Source: Acidobacteriota bacterium
Lineage (GTDB): Bacteria > Acidobacteriota > Terriglobia > Terriglobales > Acidobacteriaceae
Direction: 5' to 3'
NCBI GenBank assembly: GCA_021792135.1
Contig: JAJYVF010000002.1
Location: forward strand, 186,001-250,000
DNA length: 64,000 bases
A program made the position numbers and the translations under genes. A model generated the notes under the pieces. It was not told the DNA's origin. It searched no databases and saw only the letters and a program-made list of their open reading frames with translations. Below, in pieces: positions 48,746 to 57,169 of the stretch (positions are counted from its first letter, which is position 1; the number at the start of each line of letters is the position of its first letter).

Positions 48746-50722
48746 TTAACCGCCCGTGACCGCAGTCTGCTCCTCGATCTGCATCGACAGTTCTTCCCAT
48801 TCGCTGGTCAGCAGCGCCTGTTGCTGCCGCAGCGCGGATAGCTCATCCGACAGGCGCTGTGTTTCTTCGGCGCTGACATAAACCCCCAGCGCCTCCTCGG
48901 TCCTGGCGAGCGAAGTTTCCACGCGGGGAATTTCCGCCTCGACGAGGGCCAGGCGATCCTGCATCTGGCGCAGCCGGATGGGGTTCAGGCGTTTCGCCGG
49001 CGCAGCGGGCTGAACAGCAGGCGCAGGGGCGACAGGGAGAGGCGCTTCGACAACCGGCGGGGCGGCGGCGGCTGTCTGCGCGGCGAGGGCTGCTGCGCCG
49101 CCTTCTTTCCGCCAGAGATAGTCCTCGTAATTGCCGGGGAAGACGTGAACCGCCGAACCCCGCGCAGGGTCTTCGGCTTTGGCTACCTCGAAGACCTTCT
49201 GGGCCAGGCCGTCGATGAAGTAGCGGTCGTGCGAGACGAAGATCACCGTCCCGTTGAATTTGCCGATGGCTTCCAGCAGGACGTCCTTTGCCCGCAGATC
49301 CAGGTGATTCGTCGGCTCGTCGAGGAGGAGAAAATTCGCAGGGCTGACGAGGATTCGTGCCAGGGCATAGCGGTTGCGCTCGCCGCCGCTGAGCACACCC
49401 AGCGGCTTGAAGACGTCTTCGCCTGAGAAGAGAAAGCAGCCCAAGAGGCTGCGCAGGTCCTTCTCCGGAACTTTGGGGGCGGCGCGGCCGATGTCATCGA
49501 GCATGCGCGCGGCGGGATCGAGCACCTTGTACTGGTCCTGGGCGAAGTATTCGGCCAGCACGTTGTGGCCGAGTTTCAGCGTTCCATGAGTCGGCGATTC
49601 CTGGCCGGAAAGCAGGCGGATGAGAGTGGATTTCCCCGCCCCATTGACGCCGACCAGGGCAATGCGGTCGCCGCGGTCGATGGTGAAGTTCACATCTTCG
49701 AGGACGCGTTTCTTCCCGTACCGCATGGAGAGGCCGGAGACTTCGACCACGGTGCGCCCCGAGGGGGGCGGCTGCGGGAATGTGAAGTGCGGCGTCGGCT
49801 CTTCGAGCGGGATCTCGATGCGCTCGATCTTCTCGAGTTCCTTGATGCGGCTCTGCACCTGCTTCGCCTTGGTCGCCTGGTAACGGAAGCGGCTGATGAA
49901 GGCTTCGAGGTGCTCGATGTGTTCGCGCTGATTGCGATAGGCCGATTCGAGCTGGGCGCGGCGTTCCGTCTTCTGCTGCAGGTATTTCTCGTAGTTGCCG
50001 TGGTAGAAGTGGAGGCCCTTGTTCCAGATCTCGACGATCTTGTTCACCGTCACGTCCAGGAAATACCGGTCGTGCGAGATGAGGATGTAGCCGTTGGGCC
50101 AGGTGGAGAGGTAATTTTCCAGCCAGTTACGGGTCTCGAGATCGAGGTGGTTGGTGGGCTCGTCGAGCAGAAGGAGATCCGGCTGCTCCAGCAGCAGCTT
50201 GGCGAGGGCGATGCGCATTTGCCAGCCGCCGGAGAACTCCTCGGTCCGCCGCGTCCAGTCTTCCTTTGAGAAGCCGAGGCCGGTGAGTACCGCGCCGACC
50301 TCCGCATCGAGAGCGTAGACGTTGTGGTGGCGCAGGCGCGACTCGACATGAGAAAAACGATCCGCGACGGCTGCATATTCCGGGCTCTCCGGGTCGAGTT
50401 CGGACAGCGCGGTGGAAAGGGCCTCAAATTCACGCTCCATGGCGCGCAACTCGTCGAAAACGCTGAGGCACTCCTCGAAGACCGTGCGACCGGAGAGGGT
50501 GAGACCGTCCTGGGGCAGATAGCCGATGCTCATGCCGCGCATCCGCTGGGTGCTGCCGTAGTCAAGGGAGTCCATGCCGCCGAGGATCTTCATCAGCGTG
50601 GATTTGCCGGCGCCGTTGGCTCCCACGAGCGCGGTTTTCTCGTTGGGAGTGATGAGCCAGTCTGCGTTTTCAAAAAGGAGCCGGGGGCCAAAACGCTTCC
50701 CCGCGCCGGAAAGCTGCAGCAT
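48746..50722 (-). CDS. ABC-F family ATPase (Uup-like, with C-terminal coiled coil)
   Basis: This is a 658-residue protein with two ABC domains and no membrane segment. The first Walker A is ALVGANGAGKSTLMKILGGM with signature EFSGGWQMRIALAKLLLEQP; the second is GVNGAGKSTLIRLLSGQESP with signature VLSGGERNRYALARILVSPA. Both Walker B segments end LLLDEPTNHLDL. The 80-residue linker between them (QLESAYRNQREHIEHLEAFI) is the P-site-tRNA-interacting motif of ABC-F proteins. After an Ala/Pro-rich hinge, the last 85 residues form a coiled coil (LRQMQDRLALVEAEIPRVET) like that of Uup. ABC-F proteins act on the ribosome as translation or antibiotic-relief factors. Confidence 0.93.
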   Translation of the reverse strand: MLQLSGAGKRFGPRLLFENADWLITPNEKTALVGANGAGKSTLMKILGGMDSLDYGSTQRMRGMSIGYLPQDGLTLSGRTVFEECLSVFDELRAMEREFEALSTALSELDPESPEYAAVADRFSHVESRLRHHNVYALDAEVGAVLTGLGFSKEDWTRRTEEFSGGWQMRIALAKLLLEQPDLLLLDEPTNHLDLETRNWLENYLSTWPNGYILISHDRYFLDVTVNKIVEIWNKGLHFYHGNYEKYLQQKTERRAQLESAYRNQREHIEHLEAFISRFRYQATKAKQVQSRIKELEKIERIEIPLEEPTPHFTFPQPPPSGRTVVEVSGLSMRYGKKRVLEDVNFTIDRGDRIALVGVNGAGKSTLIRLLSGQESPTHGTLKLGHNVLAEYFAQDQYKVLDPAARMLDDIGRAAPKVPEKDLRSLLGCFLFSGEDVFKPLGVLSGGERNRYALARILVSPANFLLLDEPTNHLDLRAKDVLLEAIGKFNGTVIFVSHDRYFIDGLAQKVFEVAKAEDPARGSAVHVFPGNYEDYLWRKEGGAAALAAQTAAAAPPVVEAPLPVAPAPAVQPAAPAKRLNPIRLRQMQDRLALVEAEIPRVETSLARTEEALGVYVSAEETQRLSDELSALRQQQALLTSEWEELSMQIEEQTAVTGG

Positions 50723-50814
50723 AAGCCTATTTTATCGGAGCGGTCGAGGCGGCCGAGCAGCGGCTGGAGCGCACTCGGTTGCTTCCTTCCGTGCCGGCAA
50801 GCATCCTTAGAAGT

Positions 50815-51801
50815 ATGGCCGAATCGCAGGTTGCGCTGTCAGAGCCCACCCAACGACCAAAAATCGCCGAGCATTTCCGCGAAGGACGCTTCTTCAATCC
50901 GGAGGCGCCGGAGCACGGATTTTCGGCGTTCCTGCGCTGGATCACCACGCGGAAGATTGGCTTCTGGAGGCGGTGGATTCCCTCAGAGCCCGGTCCGCCG
51001 CCTCCTGGCGCAGTGGAGGGAACCGCGCTCCGCGTCACGTTTGTGAATCATTCGACGGTGCTGCTGCAGACCGAGGGCCTCAATATTCTCAGCGACCCGG
51101 TATGGTCGGAGCGGGTGAGCCCGGTCCGGTTCGCAGGGCCGCGCCGCCATCGCGCTCCGGGCATTCGCTTCGAGGATCTGCCTCCCATCGACCTGGTTCT
51201 CATCAGCCACAATCACTACGATCACCTGGACCGGCCCACTATGCGGCAGCTCGCAGAGACACACCGGCCGGCCGTCTTCTGCCCGCTGGGCGTGGCGGAT
51301 CTGGTTCGCGGGACCGGGATCCGCGAGGTTCACGAACTGGACTGGGGGCAGATGGAGGAATGGAGAGAGCTGCCGATCCACTGCGTGCCGGCGCAACACT
51401 TCTCCTCGCGCACGCCCTTCGATCGGAACCGGACGCTCTGGTGCGGATGGGTTCTGGAGGCGCAGGGCGGGAACATCTATTACGCCGGCGATACCGGCTT
51501 CGGGGCGCTCTTTGCCGGCCTGCAGCGGCAATTCGCGCCGATGCGCCTCGCTTTGCTGCCGATCGGCGCCCATGAGCCGGAATGGTTCATGGGGCCGGTG
51601 CACATGACCCCGGAGCAGGCGGTCACCGCCAGGGCGATTCTGGACGCGGCGGTCGCCATTCCCATCCACTTTGGGACGTTTGCGCTCGCAGACGACGCGG
51701 AGACGGCTCCGGTCGAGCGCCTGCAGAGCGCGCTGCGGGCAACCGGAGATGCAGATCGCTTCTGGCTGCTGGAGGAAGGCGAGGGCCGGCTGATTCCATA
51801 A
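50815..51801 (+). CDS. Metallo-beta-lactamase-fold hydrolase (NAPE-PLD/UlaG-like)
   Basis: This 328-residue protein has MBL zinc motif LVLISHNHYDHLDRPTMRQL near residue 131 (H-x-H-x-D-H), then CVPAQHFSSRTPFDRNRTLW, IYYAGDTGFGALFAGLQRQF (third zinc ligand Asp) and IPIHFGTFALADDAETAPVE (final His). The order and the AxHFSxR element match the NAPE-hydrolysing phospholipase D-like group rather than true beta-lactamases. No signal peptide is present, so it is cytoplasmic. It probably hydrolyses a phosphodiester or lipid amide; the substrate is unknown. The start could be at 50779, but the ATG at 50815 is the better family start. Confidence 0.88.
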   Translation: MAESQVALSEPTQRPKIAEHFREGRFFNPEAPEHGFSAFLRWITTRKIGFWRRWIPSEPGPPPPGAVEGTALRVTFVNHSTVLLQTEGLNILSDPVWSERVSPVRFAGPRRHRAPGIRFEDLPPIDLVLISHNHYDHLDRPTMRQLAETHRPAVFCPLGVADLVRGTGIREVHELDWGQMEEWRELPIHCVPAQHFSSRTPFDRNRTLWCGWVLEAQGGNIYYAGDTGFGALFAGLQRQFAPMRLALLPIGAHEPEWFMGPVHMTPEQAVTARAILDAAVAIPIHFGTFALADDAETAPVERLQSALRATGDADRFWLLEEGEGRLIP

Positions 51802-51842
51802 CCTCTCGGGGCGTAGAATGGGCGGCAGCAGGGCCCCCAGCC

Positions 51843-52658
51843 ATGCACCGCCTCCACACTCCCGCGCCGCCGCTGGACGCCTTCGTCCGCTGTTTCTGGT
51901 ACTGGGAAGGCGCGCCGCAGCTGCACGCGCATGAACGCCTCATGCCCAACGGCGAGGCGGCGATCATCTTCAATTTGCGCGACGAGGAGATGCGCACCTA
52001 CGATCCGGAGAACCTCGACCGCTATGTCTGCTGCGGGCTGGTGACCTTTTCCGGACCGCGCATGGACTGCTTCGCCATCGAGACGACGAGCGAGGACCGC
52101 GTGGTCGGGATCGAGTTCCAGCCCGGGGGGACATTCCCGTTTTTTCGCGCGCCGGCTTCGGAGATGGCGAATCAATCGCTGCCGCTGGAGTGCCTGTGGC
52201 GCGCAGCGACGGGCGAAATCCGCGAGCAGTTGCTGGCCGCCGGTTCCGTCGATGCGATGTTCGCCGTGCTGGAACACAGCCTGATGGTTCAGCTGGCGCG
52301 GCCGCTGGGGCTGCATCCCGCCGTCGACTATGCCCGCGCACACATCTACCGCGCGCCCCACGTCGCCACCGTTTCCGGGCTGATGGAGCGCATCGGGATC
52401 AGCCACCGGCGCTTTATCGATGTCTTCCATGATCAGGTGGGCCTGACGCCGAAGGTATTCTGCCGCGTGCGCCGTTTCCAGCGCGTGCTCCAGGGGGTGC
52501 ACAGGAAGGCCGCCGTGGACTGGGCTCAGGTGGCGCTGGATGGCGGCTACTACGATCAGGCGCACTTCATTCATGATTTCCAGCGCTTTTCGGGAATGAC
52601 GCCCGCTGCCTACCTGGCACGCGCGACCGAACACCTGAACCACGTTCCGATCGCCTGA
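51843..52658 (+). CDS. AraC-family transcriptional regulator
   Basis: From the ATG at 51843 it has 271 residues: MHRLHTPAPPLDAFVRCFWY, an N-terminal DUF6597-like sensing domain (LMPNGEAAIIFNLRD; VVGIEFQPGGTFPFFRAPAS) and a C-terminal double-HTH AraC domain (HVATVSGLMERIGISHRRFI; GLTPKVFCRVRRFQRVLQGV; DWAQVALDGGYYDQAHFIHD; FQRFSGMTPAAYLARATEHL). It likely activates or represses the VOC/MmcQ pair that starts 72 bases downstream, by position. Ligand unknown. The frame is open upstream inside the MBL gene but is not regulator-like there. Confidence 0.92.
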   Translation: MHRLHTPAPPLDAFVRCFWYWEGAPQLHAHERLMPNGEAAIIFNLRDEEMRTYDPENLDRYVCCGLVTFSGPRMDCFAIETTSEDRVVGIEFQPGGTFPFFRAPASEMANQSLPLECLWRAATGEIREQLLAAGSVDAMFAVLEHSLMVQLARPLGLHPAVDYARAHIYRAPHVATVSGLMERIGISHRRFIDVFHDQVGLTPKVFCRVRRFQRVLQGVHRKAAVDWAQVALDGGYYDQAHFIHDFQRFSGMTPAAYLARATEHLNHVPIA

Positions 52659-52730
52659 CCGCCTTCAAATTTTTCCAATCGTCGTCCGTCCCTCCAGCCC
52701 GAGAATGGTCTTCATTGCAAGGAGGAGAGC

Positions 52731-53192
52731 ATGTCCCCTGTCAAAGCAATTCCCGAGGGCTACCACAGTATTCAGCCCTACCTGTACATTCGCGGAGCGG
52801 CTGAGGCCATCAAGTTTTACAAGCGCGCGTTTGGCGCAGCCGAGCGGTTCCGCATGGCTCGCCCCGACGGACGCGTCGGACACGCAGAGCTGTCGATCGG
52901 CGATTCCGTCGTCATGCTCGCTGATGAGGATCCGGAACGAGGCATTCGCGGGCCGGCACACTACGGCGGCTCGCCGTTCAGCCTCATGTTCTATGTCGAG
53001 GACTGCGATGCGGTGTACCGGCAGGCGCTCGCGGCCGGGGCAAAGAGCCTGCGCGAACCCGCGGATCAGTTCTACGGCGACCGCTCGGCCGGGGTCGAGG
53101 ACCCGTTCGGATTTCAGTGGTGGCTCGGCACACACATCAAAGACGTTTCCCCCGAGGAACTGGAGGCAGCGGCCGCGGAGCAGCAGTCGTGA
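52731..53192 (+). CDS. VOC-superfamily (PhnB-like glyoxalase-fold) protein
   Basis: This 153-residue protein has GYHSIQPYLYIRGAAEAIKF, YKRAFGAAERFRMARPDG, HAELSIGDSVVMLADEDPER, FYVEDCDAVYRQALAAGAKS and FYGDRSAGVEDPFGFQWWLG, the standard order of the 'PhnB-like' VOC group, including the GDRSAGVxDPFGxxW metal-site block. Metal-dependent dioxygenase, isomerase or resistance functions are all known in the fold, so none is assigned. An AAGGAGGAG ribosome site is ideal. It overlaps the MmcQ gene by four bases (GTGA). Confidence 0.9.
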   Translation: MSPVKAIPEGYHSIQPYLYIRGAAEAIKFYKRAFGAAERFRMARPDGRVGHAELSIGDSVVMLADEDPERGIRGPAHYGGSPFSLMFYVEDCDAVYRQALAAGAKSLREPADQFYGDRSAGVEDPFGFQWWLGTHIKDVSPEELEAAAAEQQS

Positions 53193-53551
53193 CGGGCGCC
53201 GATTTTCGGCGCCTCGCTCTGAGCCTGCCCGAGACGGAGGAGCGGGAGCACATGCATCATCCGGATTTTCGGGTGGGCGGGAAGATCTTCGCCACGCTCG
53301 GTTATCCGCATGAAGCCTGGGGGATGGTGAAGCTGATTCCAGACCAGCAGCAGGAGTTCGTCGCAGCCGCCCCTGGGATTTTCAAGCCGGTCAAGGGCGG
53401 TTGGGGCGAAAAGGGCTGCACGAATGTTCTGTTGCAGGCCGCGGGGATGGACAGGGTGCGGCAGGCGCTCTCGACCGCCTGGGAGAATGCCGCGTCGAAG
53501 AAACCGAAGCGTTCACCGGGGAAGGCCAGGCCGCAACCAAAGACGCGATGA
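53189..53551 (+). CDS. MmcQ/YjbR-family DNA-binding-like protein
   Basis: The 120-residue product from GTG 53189 has (M)TGADFRRLALSLPETEERE, HMHHPDFRVGGKIFATLGYP, WGMVKLIPDQQQEFVAAAPG and GGWGEKGCTNVLLQAAGMDR, the complete MmcQ/YjbR pattern. YjbR has a CyaY-like double-wing fold that suggests DNA binding, but no function has been shown. The basic Lys/Pro tail is extra. Its start overlaps the VOC stop by four bases, so the two are translated together, which supports a shared, unknown role. Confidence 0.88.
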   Translation: MTGADFRRLALSLPETEEREHMHHPDFRVGGKIFATLGYPHEAWGMVKLIPDQQQEFVAAAPGIFKPVKGGWGEKGCTNVLLQAAGMDRVRQALSTAWENAASKKPKRSPGKARPQPKTR

Positions 53552-53564
53552 GAGCGGCTGCTTC

Positions 53565-54458
53565 TCAAAGCGCGATGGCAATGCGTGTGCGTGGATCGAG
53601 ATAGTCGCGCAGTGCATCGCCCAGGAAATTGAACGAGAGCACGCACAGCATCACCGCGATGGCCGGAAAGACGACCAGGTGCGGCGCGTCGAAAAGGAAC
53701 GGACGCGCGTCATTGAGCATCGTTCCCCAGCTTGCGGCCGGCGGAGGAACTCCGAGGCCAAGAAAGCTGAGCGTGGCTTCTGCCAGCACCGCGCCGGCCA
53801 TGCCGATGGCCGCCTGCACGATGAGCGGCTGCAGGATGTTGGGCAGGATATGGCGAACGAAGATGCGCAGATCGCCGGCACCGATGGCACGCGCCGCCTC
53901 CACAAACTCCCGTTCGCGCACGGCCAGCACCTGCGCGCGCACCAGGCGCGCATAGCCCACCCAGCCACCGATGGAAAGCGCCAGGATCAGGTTGAGCAGC
54001 CCCGGCCCAAGAAAGGCCACGAAGGCGATCGCCAGCAGAATGCCAGGGAGGGAAAGAAACGCGTTCATCAGAAAGGTATTCACCGTCACGTCGATCCAGC
54101 CCCCGTAATAACCGGCAAGTCCGCCCAGGATCAGGCCCAGTACAAACGACAGCGCCACGACGGAGACTGCCACCGTCAGCGACAGGCGCGCGCCCCAGAC
54201 AACGCGAGAGAGAATGTCACGGCCCAGTTCATCCGTGCCGAGCCAGTGCGCGAAACTCGGAGGCGCGAGGCGGTGGGCGAGATCCAGAGCCGAAGGATCA
54301 GCGGGTGCGAGCAGCGGCGCAAACACTGCCATTACGGAAAAAAGAATCAGCAGAGCCAGGCCGATGACGGCCAGGGGCTGACGCCGCAGCACGGGGAGAA
54401 TGCGCCACCCCAGACCTGCAGCGCGAACCTCGGACGGACTGGAAGACTCAGAGAACAA
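53565..54458 (-). CDS. Peptide/nickel-type ABC transporter permease (DppC-like)
   Basis: This 297-residue membrane protein has an N-terminal DppC segment (QPLAVIGLALLILFSVMAVF, APLLAPADPSALDLAHRLAP), LGTDELGRDILSRVVWGARL, five further membrane helices, and the EAA loop EFVEAARAIGAGDLRIFVRH followed by ILPNILQPLIV, where the ATPase docks. ATLSFLGLGVPPPAASWGTM and LSFNFLGDALRDYLDPRTRI are diagnostic of the Dpp/Opp/Nik C-subunit. Normally it works with DppB, two ATPases and a binding protein; none of these is adjacent, so it is either an orphan or works with partners elsewhere. It converges with the MmcQ gene. Confidence 0.9.
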   Translation of the reverse strand: MFSESSSPSEVRAAGLGWRILPVLRRQPLAVIGLALLILFSVMAVFAPLLAPADPSALDLAHRLAPPSFAHWLGTDELGRDILSRVVWGARLSLTVAVSVVALSFVLGLILGGLAGYYGGWIDVTVNTFLMNAFLSLPGILLAIAFVAFLGPGLLNLILALSIGGWVGYARLVRAQVLAVREREFVEAARAIGAGDLRIFVRHILPNILQPLIVQAAIGMAGAVLAEATLSFLGLGVPPPAASWGTMLNDARPFLFDAPHLVVFPAIAVMLCVLSFNFLGDALRDYLDPRTRIAIAL

Positions 54459-54726
54459 AAGCTCGCCGCCGGTGTATTAGAAGAGAAAAATTCTCTGCGA
54501 CAGAATCAGGCTGCTTCCGCAGGCTTACCCCGTTCTGCTTGACTTTTATGGTACACACCGGGAGAATGAACTCACGCGCATCAGCTCGTTAAGTCCTCAA
54601 TATCCGGCGAATCGCTTTCGGTAGCAGTGAGAGCAGGTATCGGCGGTTCGCACTGGGCGGGTCGCAGCCAGCAGGGGTTAACCAGGCGGCTGCCAGCGCC
54701 AGCCAACGCGGGAGCACACATAGCAT
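54459..54726. other. Divergent intergenic region with a candidate promoter
   Basis: A plus-strand promoter candidate is TTGACT (54540-54545), 17 bases, GAGAAT (54563-54568), which would serve the epimerase gene with a leader of about 155 bases. AGAGAA-AAA-TTCTCT (54483-54497) is a small palindrome of unknown meaning. No gene is seen. Confidence 0.4.
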
Positions 54727-55716
54727 ATGAACCTGAAGGGTGAGAAAGTCGCAGTCTGCGGCGCAGGCGGGTTTATCGGCGGCCATCTCGTAAAGTATCT
54801 GCTGGCTGATGGCGTCGATGTGGTGCGCGCCGTGGACGTGAAGCCCCTCGACGAGTGGTATCAGGTATCGCAGGATGTCGAAAATCTCGTACTGGACCTG
54901 AAGGACAAGGAGAACTGCTACACAGCTGCGAAGGGTGTTAAGGGCATCTTTCAGCTGGCCGCCGATATGGGCGGCATGGGCTTCATCGAGAACAACAAGG
55001 CCCTGTGCATGCTGAGTGTGCTGACCAACACCCACATGCTCATGGCGGCCCGCGACTCGGGCGTGGAGCGCTTCTTCTACTCCTCCTCGGCGTGCGTCTA
55101 CAACGGCGAGAAGCAAAGGAATGCCGACGTCGTTCCGCTGAAGGAAGAGGACGCCTACCCGGCGCTCCCCGAAGACGGCTATGGCTGGGAGAAGCTGTTC
55201 AGTGAGCGCATGTGCCGCCACTTCGAAGAGGACTTCGGGTTGATCTGCAGGGTCGCACGCTATCACAACGTCTACGGGCCGTTTGGCACCTGGACCGGCG
55301 GCCGCGAGAAGGCTCCGGCGGCGATCTGCCGGAAGGTGATCGAGGCCAAAGCCTCAGGCAGGCACGATATCGAAATATGGGGCGACGGGAAACAGACGCG
55401 CAGCTTCATGTACATCGACGACTGCACCAGGGGCACCCTGGCAATTACTGAGAGCGATATTGATGAACCCATCAACCTCGGCTCCAGCGAGCTGGTTACG
55501 ATCAATCAGCTTGTGGACATCGTCGAGGAGATTGCCGGAGTCACGCTGAAGCGCAATTACAAGCTCGATGCGCCCCGCGGCGTCAACGGCCGCAACAGCG
55601 ACAACACAAAAATCCTGAAGTATCTGGGATGGGAACCTTCCATTCGTCTGAAGGATGGCATGAGAAGGACCTATGAATGGATCGAGAGCCAGATGCTGGT
55701 GGGGGCCCCTTCGTAA
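54727..55716 (+). CDS. GDP-mannose 3,5-epimerase-like SDR enzyme
   Basis: This is a 329-residue extended short-chain dehydrogenase. NAD motif: KVAVCGAGGFIGGHLVKYLL. Very close to plant GDP-D-mannose 3,5-epimerase: FQLAADMGGMGFIENNKA, YSSSACVYNGEKQRNADVVP (Ser plus the epimerase Cys), EDGYGWEKLFSERMCRHFEE (Tyr-x3-Lys), ARYHNVYGPFGTWTGGREKA (second acid/base Lys) and IWGDGKQTRSFMYIDDCTRG. Plant GME converts GDP-mannose to GDP-L-galactose for vitamin C and cell wall; in bacteria such enzymes feed surface polysaccharides. The glycosyltransferase and second SDR gene that follow support a polysaccharide role here. Confidence 0.88.
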   Translation: MNLKGEKVAVCGAGGFIGGHLVKYLLADGVDVVRAVDVKPLDEWYQVSQDVENLVLDLKDKENCYTAAKGVKGIFQLAADMGGMGFIENNKALCMLSVLTNTHMLMAARDSGVERFFYSSSACVYNGEKQRNADVVPLKEEDAYPALPEDGYGWEKLFSERMCRHFEEDFGLICRVARYHNVYGPFGTWTGGREKAPAAICRKVIEAKASGRHDIEIWGDGKQTRSFMYIDDCTRGTLAITESDIDEPINLGSSELVTINQLVDIVEEIAGVTLKRNYKLDAPRGVNGRNSDNTKILKYLGWEPSIRLKDGMRRTYEWIESQMLVGAPS

Positions 55717-55874
55717 GGCTCCCGGCTTCGGAACGGTAATGGCCGTCCGAGGACAGGCATGGGCTTTCGACACAGCTTCTGGGTCCGCTGACTTCCTGTG
55801 ATTCCCCATCTGTGACTTTCGAGCTGGTAGCCGCCTTCGGCCTACCCCAGGAAAGGCTTGTCGATCGATACTCT

Positions 55875-57140
55875 ATGCGAATATTCGTCAACGAGTTCTG
55901 CGGCCACGCCTTTCAGATGGAGCTGAGCAGAGAACTGGCCAGGATGGGCCATGAGGTCTGCCACGTCTATTTCGCAGACAACAAGTCCACACCCAAGGGG
56001 CAGACTCAGATCCGGCCGGGAGACGCCGAGAGTCTGATCATCGAAGGTCTGCACATCCGCAGGGAATTCTCCAAGCACTCTGTGCTGACGCGTCGCCAGG
56101 CCGACATTGAGTACGGGCAGGTGGTCGCCGCCAGGGTTGACGGCTTTCGTCCCGACGTCGTGATCTCGGCCAACATGCCGCTCGACGCGCAGAGGATCCT
56201 CGAGCACGCGGCGCGTCGTCACAGCGCGCGGTTCGTCTTCTGGCTCCAGGATGTGTACAGCGTCGCGGCGAAGTTTGTGCTGCGGAAGAAGTCGAAGGTC
56301 CTGGCGTGGGCCGGTGGCATGTATTTCGAGCGGCTGGAAAAGAAGCTCCTGCGGTCCTCCGACGCGATCATCTGCATTGCCGACGGCTTTGCGGAGTTCG
56401 TGAAGAGCTGGGGCATACCCGATTCGCGAATTGTGGTTATCGAAAACTGGGCGCCCCTCGATGAAGTTGTGCCCACGCCGCGCGATAACGCGTGGGCAAT
56501 GGAAATCGGCGTCGCCGACAGGTTCTGCTTCATGTATTCCGGCACGCTGGGCATGAAGCACCGGCCCGAGCTACTGCTGGATTTGGCAAAGCATCTCGAA
56601 AAGCGGGGCGACGCGCGTCTGGTCGTGATCGCCGGCGGCGCGGGCGCGGACTGGCTGGCGCAGCACGCCCACGAGGTGAGTCGCGACGTGCTCCGACTGC
56701 GGCCGTTCCAACCCTATGAGCGGCTCTCGGAAGTGATGGGCTCGGCCGACGTGCTCATCACCCTGCTTGATTCGGAGGCCGGCGCCTTCGCGGTGCCGTC
56801 GAAGACGCTTTCCTATCTCTGTGCCGGGCGCGCCCTGCTGGTCGCGGCGCCTCCGACCAACGAAGCGGCCCGCGTGGTGGAGCGCGCCCGGGCCGGGCTG
56901 GTGGTCTCTCCGGACCATGCCGGGGGCATTCTGGAAGCCGCCAACCGCTACCTCGCGGATCCTGCCCTGTGCGCCAGGCTCGGCAGCAACGGACGCCGGT
57001 ACGCCGAGCAGACATTCTCCATCGACACCATTGTCGAGCGCTTCCTCACTGTCTTCGAAGGGGGCGCGCCTGCCGTGGCCGCGGCCAATCTCGGCACTCC
57101 CGACGTCCTGCTGGCCGCAGGCGATGCCGGACAGAGCTAG
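55875..57140 (+). CDS. Glycosyltransferase family 4 (WcaI-like)
   Basis: This 421-residue GT-B enzyme starts at the ATG at 55875 (MRIFVNEFCGHAFQMELSRE). The N-terminal domain includes GHEVCHVYFADNKSTPKGQT, FRPDVVISANMPLDAQRILE and FVFWLQDVYSVAAKFVLRKK; the C-terminal nucleotide-sugar domain includes FCFMYSGTLGMKHRPELLLD, LVVIAGGAGADWLAQHA, LRLRPFQPYERLSEVMGSAD and EAGAFAVPSKTLSYLCAGRA, the GT4 donor-binding E-x7-E region in the relaxed WcaI form. WcaI-type enzymes add sugars such as fucose to lipid-linked exopolysaccharide units. Donor and acceptor are not known here, but GDP-linked sugars from the preceding epimerase fit. Confidence 0.85.
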   Translation: MRIFVNEFCGHAFQMELSRELARMGHEVCHVYFADNKSTPKGQTQIRPGDAESLIIEGLHIRREFSKHSVLTRRQADIEYGQVVAARVDGFRPDVVISANMPLDAQRILEHAARRHSARFVFWLQDVYSVAAKFVLRKKSKVLAWAGGMYFERLEKKLLRSSDAIICIADGFAEFVKSWGIPDSRIVVIENWAPLDEVVPTPRDNAWAMEIGVADRFCFMYSGTLGMKHRPELLLDLAKHLEKRGDARLVVIAGGAGADWLAQHAHEVSRDVLRLRPFQPYERLSEVMGSADVLITLLDSEAGAFAVPSKTLSYLCAGRALLVAAPPTNEAARVVERARAGLVVSPDHAGGILEAANRYLADPALCARLGSNGRRYAEQTFSIDTIVERFLTVFEGGAPAVAAANLGTPDVLLAAGDAGQS

Positions 57141-57169
57141 TGGGAATCCAGGAGCTGCGCAGCCAAAGC

